From: Nitrospirillum pindoramense
Lineage (GTDB): Bacteria; Pseudomonadota; Alphaproteobacteria; Azospirillales; Azospirillaceae
Direction of reading: 5' to 3'
NCBI RefSeq assembly: GCF_007827955.1
Contig: NZ_VITR01000003.1
Span: 186,001 to 250,000, forward strand
DNA length: 64,000 bases
Under the pieces are notes generated by a model, which was given only the letters and a program-made list of their open reading frames with translations, was not told where the DNA came from and did no database searches. The position numbers and the translations under genes are program-made. Below are positions 17,350-25,332 of this stretch, piece by piece (the stretch's first letter is position 1; each line of letters begins with the position of its first letter).

Positions 17350-19593
17350 GTGACCGGTATCGAAACCATCGCCCACCGCATTTGCCCGCTATGCGAAGCC
17401 TGCTGCGGGCTGGAGGTCACGCTGGTGGACGGCGCCGTCACCCGCATCCGGGGGCATGACGCCGATGTGTTCAGCCACGGCTTTATCTGCCCCAAGGGGG
17501 TGGCGCTCAAGGATCTGCACGAGGACCCCGACAGGCTGCGCACGCCGCTGATCAAGCGCGACGGCCGCTTCGTCGAGGCGACCTATGAGGAGGCGTTCGC
17601 AGAGATCGAGCGGCGGCTGACACCCCTGCTGGAAACCCACGGCCGCGACGCGGCGGCCACCTATATCGGCAACCCCGCCGCCCACAAGATGGGCCTGCTG
17701 CTGTACACGCCGGTGCTGGCGCGGGCGCTGGGCACGCGTAACATCTATTCCGCCTCCACCCTGGACCAGATGCCCAAGCAGTTGTCCAGCGGCCTGATGT
17801 TCGGCCATTGGCTGAGCATCCCCGTGCCGGACATTGAACGCACCCGGCTCATGGTCATCCTGGGCGGCAACCCCATGGCCTCCAACGGCAGCCTGTGGAC
17901 GGTGCCGGACTTCCGCGGCAAGGCGCTGGATCTCAAGGCGCGCGGCGGCCGGCTGGTGGTGATCGACCCACGGCGGACGGAGACGGCGGCCCTGGCCGAT
18001 GAGCATCACTTCATCCGCCCGGGCAGCGATGTCTTCCTGCTGGCGGCCCTGGTCCACACCCTGTTTGAGGAGGGGTTGGTGCGCCTGGGCCGGCTGGCGG
18101 ACCATGTGACGGGCGTGGAGGAGTTGCGTGCCGCCATCGCCCCGTTCACCCCGGAACGGGTCGCCGCCCATACGGCCATCCCGGCCGACACCATCCGGAC
18201 CCTGGCGCGGGACCTGGCGGGGCCGGCGCCCGCGGTGCTTTATGGCCGCATCGGCACCTGCACCCAGGAATACGGTACCCTGGCCAGCTGGCTGGTGGAC
18301 GTCGTCAATGTCCTGTCCGGTAATCTGGACGCGCCCGGTGGGGCGATGTTTCCCAAGGCCGCCGCCTTCGCCGCCAACACGGTGGGCGCCGGCGGCAAGG
18401 GACGCGGCGTGCCGGTGGGCCGCCGACGCTCCCGCGTGTCCAACGCGCCGGAGGTGTTCGGCGAGCTGCCCGTGGGCTGCCTGGCGGAGGAGATCGAGAC
18501 GACGGGCGAGGGCCAGGTGCGCGCCCTGTTCACCGTGGCCGGCAATCCCGTGCTGTCCTCCCCCAACGGCGACCGTCTGGCGCGCGCCCTGGACCAGCTG
18601 GATCTGATGGTCAGCGTCGACATCTACCTGAATGAGACGACGCGCCACGCCGATGTCATTATGCCTGGTGTCTCACCCTTCCAGGACAGCCACTACGACG
18701 TCGCCTTCCCGCAACTGTCCTATCGCAACCACGCCCGCTACAGCCCGGCACTGCTGCCGCGACCGGAGGGCGCCCTGGCGGAATGGCAGGTGCTGCTGAA
18801 ACTGGCGGCCATCGCGGAAGGCAAGGGGGCGGCCGCTGACCCCGTCGCCTTGGACGACGCCATGGCGACGGCCGAGGTGAGCCGTTGGGCCGGCGAACAC
18901 ACGGGTGCCGTCCTGGCCGCCGTCTCCCGCTGGACGGGGCCGGAGCGCCTGTTGGACCTGGCGTTGCGCGCTGGCCCCTATGGCGACGGCTTCGGCCGCA
19001 AGCCGGACGGCCTGACCCTGGCCAAGGTGCAGGACAGTGTTGGCGGCATCGACCTGGGCGCGTTGCAGCCCCGTATCCCCGAGGTGTTGCGCACCCCCAG
19101 CGGCCGCATCGAGCTGGCGCCCGAGCTGCTGGTGGCGGACCTGGCCCGCGCCGTGGCGGCGCTGGACCAGCCGGCGCCAGACTTGGTCATCATCGGCCGG
19201 CGCGACCTGCGCTCCAACAACAGTTGGATGCACAACCTGCCCATCCTGGCCAAGGGCCCGTTCCGTTGCACCGTGCTGGTGCATCCCGACGATGCCCGCC
19301 GCCACGGTGTCGTCCATGGCGGTCAAGCCCGACTGTCCCGTGCCGGCCGTGCTATCGAGGCTCAGGTAGCCGTCAGCGCCGACATGATGCCCGGCGTCAT
19401 CAGCCTGCCCCACGGCTGGGGCCATGACGCGGACGGTGCCCGTCTGGGCCTGGCCAGCCAGCGCCCGGGCGCCAACCTGAACGCCCTGCTGGACGAGACC
19501 CTGCGCGATCCCTTATCCGGCAACGCCGTGCTGAGCGGCGTGGCGGTGACATTGGAACCCGTCCCGCTGCCGGCGGTGCAGGCGGCGGAGTAG
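17350..19593 (+). CDS. Molybdopterin-dependent oxidoreductase with N-terminal [4Fe-4S] motif
   Basis: This 747-residue enzyme belongs to the DMSO reductase superfamily. The cysteines CPLCEACC (13-20) and a fourth in FICPKG (about 50) form the iron-sulfur site, followed by the molybdopterin-guanine-dinucleotide domains (LGGNPMASNGSLW, DPRRTETAALAD, GNPVLSSPNGDR, NETTRHADVIMPG) and a C-terminal cap domain (RRDLRSNNSWMHNLP, SLPHGWGHD). No Tat signal is present, so it is cytosolic. The GTG start has GGGAGG 8 bases upstream. No small subunit, electron-transfer subunit or cofactor gene is adjacent. The substrate is unknown; it resembles stand-alone assimilatory or formate-dehydrogenase-like oxidoreductases. 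Confidence 0.88.
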   Translation: MTGIETIAHRICPLCEACCGLEVTLVDGAVTRIRGHDADVFSHGFICPKGVALKDLHEDPDRLRTPLIKRDGRFVEATYEEAFAEIERRLTPLLETHGRDAAATYIGNPAAHKMGLLLYTPVLARALGTRNIYSASTLDQMPKQLSSGLMFGHWLSIPVPDIERTRLMVILGGNPMASNGSLWTVPDFRGKALDLKARGGRLVVIDPRRTETAALADEHHFIRPGSDVFLLAALVHTLFEEGLVRLGRLADHVTGVEELRAAIAPFTPERVAAHTAIPADTIRTLARDLAGPAPAVLYGRIGTCTQEYGTLASWLVDVVNVLSGNLDAPGGAMFPKAAAFAANTVGAGGKGRGVPVGRRRSRVSNAPEVFGELPVGCLAEEIETTGEGQVRALFTVAGNPVLSSPNGDRLARALDQLDLMVSVDIYLNETTRHADVIMPGVSPFQDSHYDVAFPQLSYRNHARYSPALLPRPEGALAEWQVLLKLAAIAEGKGAAADPVALDDAMATAEVSRWAGEHTGAVLAAVSRWTGPERLLDLALRAGPYGDGFGRKPDGLTLAKVQDSVGGIDLGALQPRIPEVLRTPSGRIELAPELLVADLARAVAALDQPAPDLVIIGRRDLRSNNSWMHNLPILAKGPFRCTVLVHPDDARRHGVVHGGQARLSRAGRAIEAQVAVSADMMPGVISLPHGWGHDADGARLGLASQRPGANLNALLDETLRDPLSGNAVLSGVAVTLEPVPLPAVQAAE

Positions 19594-19634
19594 GGGCTAG
19601 CGGTTTTGGGAACCGTGGGCCCCCATGTGGACAG

Positions 19635-19651
19635 CTCCCTTACCAAGGGAG
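19635..19651. terminator. Small hairpin between convergent genes
   Basis: CTCCCTT-acc-AAGGGAG lies between the oxidoreductase stop and the convergent DCC-family gene. It lacks a T-run, so termination is only suggested. Confidence 0.35.
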
Positions 19652-19655
19652 TGCC

Positions 19656-20039
19656 CTACCAATGCTTCTTCCACCGGTTCCAGGCGTACAGGACGTCGGC
19701 GAAGCGGTCATAGGCGAGGCGGGTGAGGGGGCGGATCACGCGGTTGCCCAGCAGAGCGGCCGGCCAGGCGTCGCCGGGGGTATGGCGCCAGATGGCGATG
19801 GCGCAATCGGCGCCCACCAGCAGCCGGCCTTCGGCATCCATTCCATGCAGGCGGCGGCGCACGGCCTCCACATCCGCGCCGAAGGGGGCCAGCGCCTCGG
19901 GTTCCAGATTGATGTCGCGGAAGGCGATGATACCGGCGCGGGCCGCCTGCACCAGGCGGTTGGTCTGCCAGTCGATGCCCGCGTTACAGACGGGGCATTT
20001 GGTGTTGTACCAGACCGTCAGGTGGGGAGGGGCGGGCAA
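19656..20039 (-). CDS. Thiol-disulfide oxidoreductase-like protein, DCC family (DUF393)
   Basis: This small protein of about 127 residues carries the family motif WYNTKCPVCNAGIDW, with CPVC as the putative redox pair, then FRDINLEP, RRRLHGMDAEGRLLVGADC and a C-terminal helix ending WNRWKKHW. The usual first Asp of the DCC motif is replaced by Asn/Thr (NTKC). The function of the family is not settled. The start is uncertain: a TTG at 20039 fits the usual length, with a weak GAGAG upstream; no ATG sits at a sensible place. It is divergent from the LysE-type exporter gene. Confidence 0.75.
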   Translation of the reverse strand: MPAPPHLTVWYNTKCPVCNAGIDWQTNRLVQAARAGIIAFRDINLEPEALAPFGADVEAVRRRLHGMDAEGRLLVGADCAIAIWRHTPGDAWPAALLGNRVIRPLTRLAYDRFADVLYAWNRWKKHW

Positions 20040-20171
20040 GGCGGCTCTCGATGCGGATAAGGTCCGGGCAGTATAGCGGCCGGACGCGATAAGGACAGTG
20101 GTGGGAAGGAGCAAAGTCTGGAAGGATCGGTGGTTGAATAACCGCCGCGCAGAACCCTGAGACCCGCACCC

Positions 20172-20798
20172 ATGATTCCTGTCGAGACCTTGTTGGCCTT
20201 CCTCACCGCCGCCGTGGTGCTGGCCTTCGCGCCGGGGCCGGACAATCTGTTCGTGCTTACCCTGTCGGCGGCGCGGGGATGGCGTGCCGGGGTGGCGGTG
20301 ACCCTGGGCCTGTGCACCGGCCTGGTGGTGCACACCACGGCGGTGGCGCTGGGTGTGGCCGTGATTTTCCAGCAATCGCAGCTGGCCTTCACCCTGCTGA
20401 AGGCCGCCGGTGCCGCCTACCTGCTGTACCTGGCCTACAAGGCCTTCCGCGCGCCGGTGGAGGCGCTGGGCGGGGCCAAGGCGGCGGCGGACGGCTACCC
20501 TGTCCTGTACCGCCGGGGCATCGTCATGAACGTGACCAATCCCAAGGTGGCCGTCTTCTTCCTGGCCTTCCTGCCGCAGTTCGCCGCACCGGAGCGGGGC
20601 AGCGTCACGGTGCAGATCTTCCTGCTGGGGGCGGTGTTCGCCGCCGTGGCGCTGGCCTGCTTTTCCACGATCGCCGTCCTGGCCGGCGGATTGAACCGCT
20701 GGCTGGCCCGGTCCGCCCACGCGCAAACCATCCTGAACCGCATCGCCGGCGTGGTGTTCGTCGGCCTGGCCATCAAATTGGCGACCGCCCAACGCTGA
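20172..20798 (+). CDS. LysE/RhtB-family amino-acid exporter
   Basis: This is an inner-membrane protein of 208 residues with about six transmembrane helices. It begins MIPVETLLAFLTAAVVLAFA, carries the family motif PGPDNLFVLT (22-31) and has the later GIVMNVTNPKVAVFFLAFLP. It should export an amino acid or homoserine-lactone-like compound by proton exchange; the substrate cannot be assigned. A hypothetical gene follows within 45 bases on the same strand. No LysG-type regulator is adjacent. Confidence 0.88.
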   Translation: MIPVETLLAFLTAAVVLAFAPGPDNLFVLTLSAARGWRAGVAVTLGLCTGLVVHTTAVALGVAVIFQQSQLAFTLLKAAGAAYLLYLAYKAFRAPVEALGGAKAAADGYPVLYRRGIVMNVTNPKVAVFFLAFLPQFAAPERGSVTVQIFLLGAVFAAVALACFSTIAVLAGGLNRWLARSAHAQTILNRIAGVVFVGLAIKLATAQR

Positions 20799-20842
20799 GG
20801 GCGCCGCCCTCGTAACGGGGAATGTCGAACGGGGGCAATGTC

Positions 20843-21442
20843 ATGGGACTGGAGGCACTCTGTCATGCCATCTGGGCCGGCGGCGCTGGTGAGGTCAAGG
20901 CGCTGCTGGAAAGCCGGGAGCTGATTCTGCGGGGTGACCTGCGGCGCACCATCCCGGTCGCTGCCGTGGACGCCGTGGCGGTCGAGGGCGATGCCCTGGT
21001 CATGGCCACGCCGGACGGGCCGCTGACCTTGGCGCTGGGGGCCGATGCCGCCGCCCGCTGGGCCAGGAAGCTGACCACCCCGCCGCCCAGCCTGGCGCGC
21101 AAGCTGGGCGTGGGCCCCGGCACGCCGGCCCTGGTCATCGGTACGGCGGATGATCCCGCCCTGGTGGAGGCGCTGGCGGAGGCCGTGGCCGCAACCCCGG
21201 CGGACGCCCGCCTGGCGCTGGCCGTGGCGCGGGACGCGGCCGACCTGGAGCGGGCGGTCGCCGCCCACGCCGCCTTGCCCGCCGGGACCGCCCTCTGGAT
21301 CATTCACGGCAAGGGCCCCAAGGCAACGTTCGGCGAGGCGCCGGTGCGCGCCTGGATGCGCGCCGCCGGGTTCAAGGACACCAAGATCAGCGCCGTGTCG
21401 GAGACGCTGTCGGCCACCCGCTACAACGCCGCTTCCCGCTAG
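20843..21442 (+). CDS. Conserved protein resembling the DUF3052 family
   Basis: This cytosolic protein of about 199 residues has two similar halves. The first contains the phrase SRELILRGDLRRTIP and DAVAVEGDALVM. The second contains LARKLGVGPGTPALVIG and ALWIIHGKGPKATFGE, then VRAWMRAAGFKDTKISAVS near the end. This resembles DUF3052-type proteins as I recall them; no catalytic residues are recognisable. The start may be ATG 20843 (GGGGGC upstream, chosen) or ATG 20822. It follows the exporter gene closely and is probably cotranscribed. The 190 bp after it hold no feature I can support beyond the promoter of the peptidase gene. Confidence 0.65.
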   Translation: MGLEALCHAIWAGGAGEVKALLESRELILRGDLRRTIPVAAVDAVAVEGDALVMATPDGPLTLALGADAAARWARKLTTPPPSLARKLGVGPGTPALVIGTADDPALVEALAEAVAATPADARLALAVARDAADLERAVAAHAALPAGTALWIIHGKGPKATFGEAPVRAWMRAAGFKDTKISAVSETLSATRYNAASR

Positions 21443-21632
21443 GAAAGCGGCTTCGCTGAAATGCCGCACGTCTTGCCCCCGCCTCGGCGCGGAAGGGGCA
21501 ACGATTCCCCGCCAGACGTGGTACAACCACCCGCCTTGGCGGGACCCTGCGGGGGGGACACCGCCGGATGCCCCGTCCATCGCCATGGGTGATGGGCGGG
21601 GGGATGAAACAAGAGACTGTCAGGGGATCCCG

Positions 21633-23774
21633 ATGACACGTACCGTTCTGCTTGGAACCGTGGGCGCGCTGGCGCTCGCGACGCTCGCCGCCACCCCGGC
21701 GCTGGCGGCGAAGCCCGCCGCGGCTGGCGCCAATCCCTTCGCCGCCGCCAGCACCCTGCCGTTCGAGGCGCCCCGCTTCGACATCATCAAGGACACCGAC
21801 TACCTGCCCGCCTTCAAGGAGGGCATGAAGATCCAGCTGGCCGAGATCAAGAAAATCGCCGACAACCCGGCGGCCCCCACCTTCGACAACACCCTGGTGG
21901 CCATGGAGAAGTCCGGCCGCATGCTGGACCGGGTCGGCCAAACCTTCTCCGGCGTGGTGCAGGCCAACACCAACGACGCGCTGGATGAGGTGCAGACCAC
22001 GGTGTCGCCCCTGCTGGCCCAGCACAATGATGCCATCTATCTGAACGACAAGCTGTTTCAGCGGGTCAAGGCGCTGTACGACAAGCGCGACGGCCTGAAG
22101 CTGAACCCGGAGCAGGCCCAGCTGCTGAAGGTCTATTACCAGCAGTTCATCCATGCCGGCGCCATGCTGAACGACGCCGACAAGGCCACGCTGCGCGATC
22201 TCAACACCAAGCTGTCGTCGCTGGAGACCGCCTTCCAGCAGAAGCTGGTGGCGGCGGCCAAGGAAGGCGGCCTGGTGGTGGATGACAAGGCCAAGCTGGC
22301 CGGCATGGGCGATGGCGCCATCGCAGCCGCCGCCGAGGCCGCCAAGGGCCGCAAGCTGGAGGGCAAGTACCTGGTGCCGCTGCAGAACACCACGCAGCAG
22401 CCGGCCCTGTCCTCCCTGGACGACCGGGCCACGCGCCAGGCCCTGTTCGAGCGTAGCTGGACCCGCGCCGAGAAGGGCGACGCCAACGACACCCGCGCCA
22501 CCATCTCCGACATCGCCCACCTGCGGGCGCAGAAGGCCAAGCTGCTGGGCTTCCCCAACTACGCGGCCTATGTCCTGGCCGACCAGATGGCGGTGACGCC
22601 GGAGGCGGCGGAGGGCTTCATGAAGCGCATGGTCCCCGCCCTGGCGGCGGAGCAGAAGCGCGAGGCGGCGGAGATCCAAGCGCAGATCAAGAAGGACGGC
22701 CAGGATTTCGCCCTGAAGCCCTGGGATTGGGACAAGTATGCCGAGCAGGTGCGCAAGGCCAAGTACGATCTGGATGAGGGCGCGCTGAAGCCCTATTTCG
22801 AGCTGCACACCGTGCTGGAGGAGGGCGTGTTCTACGCCGCCAACCAGCTGTATGGCCTGACCTTCAAGCGCCGCACCGACATCCCGGTCTACCAGCCCGA
22901 CGTGCTGGTCTATGAGGTGATCGACAAGGACGGCTCCAGCCTGGGGCTGATGTACTTCGACTACTTCAAGCGCGACAACAAGTCGGGCGGGGCCTGGATG
23001 TCCAACTTCGTCCAGCAGTCCAAGCTGCTGGGCACCAAGCCCGTGGTCTACAACGTCTGCAATTTCACCAAGCCCGCCCCGGGCCAGCCGGCGCTGATCA
23101 GCTTCAGCGACGTCACCACCATGTTCCACGAATTCGGCCATGCCCTGCACGGCCTGTTCGCCAACCAGACCTATGAGACGCTGTCGGGCACCAACGTGGC
23201 GCGCGACTTCGTCGAGTTCCCGTCGCAGTTCAACGAGCATTGGGCCCTGGACCCCAAGGTCCTGGCCCACTATGCCAAGAACTACCAGACGGGCCAGGCC
23301 ATGCCGGCCGACCTGGTGGAGAAGATCAAGAAGGCCGCCACCTTCAACCAGGGCTATGCCTTGGGTGAGGTCGTCGCGGCCGCCATGCTGGACCTGGAAT
23401 GGCACAGCCTGCCGGCCGACGCGCCCAAGCAGGACGTGGACACCTTCGAGAAGGAAGCCCTGGCCAAGACCGGCCTGGACGTGGACGACGTGCCGCCGCG
23501 CTACCGCTCCAGCTACTTCCTGCACATCTGGGGCAACGGCTACGCCGCCGGCTACTACGCCTATCTGTGGACGGAGATGCTGGACGACGACAGCTACGCC
23601 TGGTTCAAAGAGCATGGCGGCCTGACGCGGGAGAACGGTGAGCGCTTCCGCCAGATGATCCTGTCCAAGGGCCATACCGAGGACTACGGCCCCATGTTCC
23701 GCGCCTTCTACGGCAAGGACCCGGACATCGCACCCATGCTGCAGAACCGCGGCCTGGCGCCGGAAGGCAAGTAA
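21633..23774 (+). CDS. M3-family zinc metallopeptidase (Dcp/oligopeptidase-A-like), exported
   Basis: This is a peptidase of 713 residues that degrades short peptides, probably in the periplasm. A Sec signal peptide (VLLGTVGALALATLAATPALA) starts the protein. The zinc site HEFGHALHG is at 499-507, with the third ligand Glu in SGTNVARDFVEFPSQ about 26 residues on. The C-terminal YAAGYYAYLWTEML is characteristic of peptidyl-dipeptidase Dcp. AGGGGA lies 6 bases before the ATG at 21633. A strong terminator follows, so it is probably monocistronic. Confidence 0.92.
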   Translation: MTRTVLLGTVGALALATLAATPALAAKPAAAGANPFAAASTLPFEAPRFDIIKDTDYLPAFKEGMKIQLAEIKKIADNPAAPTFDNTLVAMEKSGRMLDRVGQTFSGVVQANTNDALDEVQTTVSPLLAQHNDAIYLNDKLFQRVKALYDKRDGLKLNPEQAQLLKVYYQQFIHAGAMLNDADKATLRDLNTKLSSLETAFQQKLVAAAKEGGLVVDDKAKLAGMGDGAIAAAAEAAKGRKLEGKYLVPLQNTTQQPALSSLDDRATRQALFERSWTRAEKGDANDTRATISDIAHLRAQKAKLLGFPNYAAYVLADQMAVTPEAAEGFMKRMVPALAAEQKREAAEIQAQIKKDGQDFALKPWDWDKYAEQVRKAKYDLDEGALKPYFELHTVLEEGVFYAANQLYGLTFKRRTDIPVYQPDVLVYEVIDKDGSSLGLMYFDYFKRDNKSGGAWMSNFVQQSKLLGTKPVVYNVCNFTKPAPGQPALISFSDVTTMFHEFGHALHGLFANQTYETLSGTNVARDFVEFPSQFNEHWALDPKVLAHYAKNYQTGQAMPADLVEKIKKAATFNQGYALGEVVAAAMLDLEWHSLPADAPKQDVDTFEKEALAKTGLDVDDVPPRYRSSYFLHIWGNGYAAGYYAYLWTEMLDDDSYAWFKEHGGLTRENGERFRQMILSKGHTEDYGPMFRAFYGKDPDIAPMLQNRGLAPEGK

Positions 23775-23806
23775 GCTCGCCCTCTCGGGTTGGCTGGATA
23801 CGAGAG

Positions 23807-23837
23807 GGGCCGGTGGCACATGCCGCCGGCCCTTTTT
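23807..23837 (+). terminator. Rho-independent terminator of the M3 peptidase gene
   Basis: GGGCCGGTGGC / GCCGCCGGCCC form an 11-bp stem with a 4-base loop (one G-T pair), followed by TTTTT. Confidence 0.9.
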
Positions 23838-23898
23838 GCATTTCCGGCCTGGCACCGCTGACCCAACTCCAATCTGGCGCCCCAACACTAAACGCCTT

Positions 23899-23928
23899 GC
23901 TTTAGTATTCGCGCTGAGATACTAAAGC
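23899..23928 (+). promoter_or_regulatory. Operator-like inverted repeat in front of the arsR-type gene
   Basis: A perfect 10-bp inverted repeat GCTTTAGTAT / ATACTAAAGC with a 10-base spacer ends 2 bases before the start codon at 23931. A further ACTAAACG lies just upstream at 23887. Its place across the presumed promoter and translation start suggests autoregulation by the ArsR protein encoded immediately downstream. Confidence 0.75.
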
Positions 23929-23930
23929 AT

Positions 23931-24278
23931 ATGCTTAACCAATCATCCCCCCTCGACCTCACCTTCCAGGCGCTCGCCGACCCGACCCGCCGCGCCTTGG
24001 TGGAGCGGTTGGTGCGCGGGCCGGCGTCGGTCAGTGAGCTGGCGCGGCCGCTGGACATGTCCCTGCCGGCGGTGATGCAGCATTTGGCTGTGTTGGAGAG
24101 TTCCGGCCTGGTGCGGTCGGAGAAGGTGGGGCGGGTGCGGACCTGCCGCATCGACGCCGCGCAGTTGAGCCTGGCGGAGCAATGGATCAACCAGCGCCGC
24201 CTGGAATGGGCCAGCTGCCTGGATCGGCTGGGCGACTATCTCGAAACACTGAAAAACAACGACGGAGAGGAATCATGA
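23931..24278 (+). CDS. ArsR-family winged-helix transcriptional regulator
   Basis: This DNA-binding repressor of 115 residues has the fold LTFQALADPTRRALVERLV (9-27) and the recognition region SVSELARPLDMSLPAVMQHL, followed by the wing. No metal-binding Cys cluster (ELCVCD) is present, so it probably is not a metalloregulator. Members like this are commonly paired with SRPBCC/AHSA1 proteins, as here. Its stop overlaps the next start (ATGA), showing translational coupling. There is no clear Shine-Dalgarno before the ATG, which follows the operator directly; the message may be leaderless or nearly so. Confidence 0.9.
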   Translation: MLNQSSPLDLTFQALADPTRRALVERLVRGPASVSELARPLDMSLPAVMQHLAVLESSGLVRSEKVGRVRTCRIDAAQLSLAEQWINQRRLEWASCLDRLGDYLETLKNNDGEES

Positions 24279-25246
24279 CCCAGGGTGGACCGGCCGGGGC
24301 CTTGCGCCCCGACCCCGTACGCATTTCCCGCACCATCCCGGCCCTGCGCGAGACGGTGTTCAGGGCGTGGAGCACGGCGGAGCATGTGCGCCACTGGTTC
24401 GCGCCGGAGCATTTCACCGTGCCCGAGGCAACCGTGGACATGCGCGTGGGTGGCGCTTTCGAGGTGTGCATGCAGGCGCCGGACGGCACGCGGCATTGGA
24501 CGCGCGGCAGCTTCGCCGAGGTCACTCCCGTGGACCGCCTGGTGCTGGACCTGCGCGTGGACGGCGGCGACGGCACGGTGCTGTTCACCGCCTGGACGGA
24601 AGTGACCTTCGCCGACGCCGTGGGCGGCACCCGGCTGGACATCGTGCAGACCTATACCGTCTATGACCCCGCCATGCTGGCGGCCATCGGCGGCGCGCCG
24701 GAGGGCTGGTCGCAGACGCTGGACAAGCTGGGGGCCGAGGTGGCGCGCATGGAGCCCGGTGCCGTGCAGGCGCCGGCGGCGCGGTCCGTCGTCCACGCCA
24801 TTTTCAGCCTGGAGCGGACCTATGACGCTCCGGCGGCCCGGGTCTGGAACGCCCTGTCGGACCTGGAGGCCAAGTCCAAATGGTTCGCCGGCGGTGGCGA
24901 TTGGGTGCCGCTGGAACGCAGCCTGGATTTCCGCGTGGGCGGCAGGGAACGGGCGCGCGGGCGCTGGCAGGGCGGCTCCCACGGCAACACCACCACCACC
25001 TTCGATGCCCACTACCTGGACATCGTGCCCAACGAGCGCATCGTCTACAGCTATGAGATGCACATCGATGGACGCAAGATCTCCATCTCCCTGGCGACCA
25101 TGGAACTGAAGCCGGCGGGGGGTGGCCGCACCACGCTGAAGGTGACCGAGCAGGGGGCCTTCCTCGATGGCTATGAGGACAACGGGTCGCGCGAGCACGG
25201 CACCGGCTTCCTGCTGGACCGCCTGGGCGCGTCGTTGGCGGAGTGA
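24275..25246 (+). CDS. Protein with two fused SRPBCC (AHSA1-like) domains
   Basis: The 323-residue protein repeats the AHSA1/START-like fold twice. Domain 1 (about 12-150) has ISRTIPALRETVFRAWS, HWFAPEHFTVPEA and the C-terminal helix PEGWSQTLDKLGAEV. Domain 2 (about 170-320) has FSLERTYDAPAARVWNALSD, WFAGGGDWVPLERSLDFRVG and HGTGFLLDRLGAS. Such domains bind hydrophobic small molecules; the ligand is unknown. Two domains are usually separate proteins, so this fusion may form an intramolecular dimer. The start overlaps the arsR stop; GGAGAGG lies about 6 bases upstream. Confidence 0.85.
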   Translation: MTQGGPAGALRPDPVRISRTIPALRETVFRAWSTAEHVRHWFAPEHFTVPEATVDMRVGGAFEVCMQAPDGTRHWTRGSFAEVTPVDRLVLDLRVDGGDGTVLFTAWTEVTFADAVGGTRLDIVQTYTVYDPAMLAAIGGAPEGWSQTLDKLGAEVARMEPGAVQAPAARSVVHAIFSLERTYDAPAARVWNALSDLEAKSKWFAGGGDWVPLERSLDFRVGGRERARGRWQGGSHGNTTTTFDAHYLDIVPNERIVYSYEMHIDGRKISISLATMELKPAGGGRTTLKVTEQGAFLDGYEDNGSREHGTGFLLDRLGASLAE

Positions 25247-25332
25247 TGCCGGCGATTCCATCGTCGCCCGTCGCCACGGAAATTCATAAGACAAGCGGTC
25301 ACGTTCCAAGGCCGCGCGTATAAAGGGCCGGA

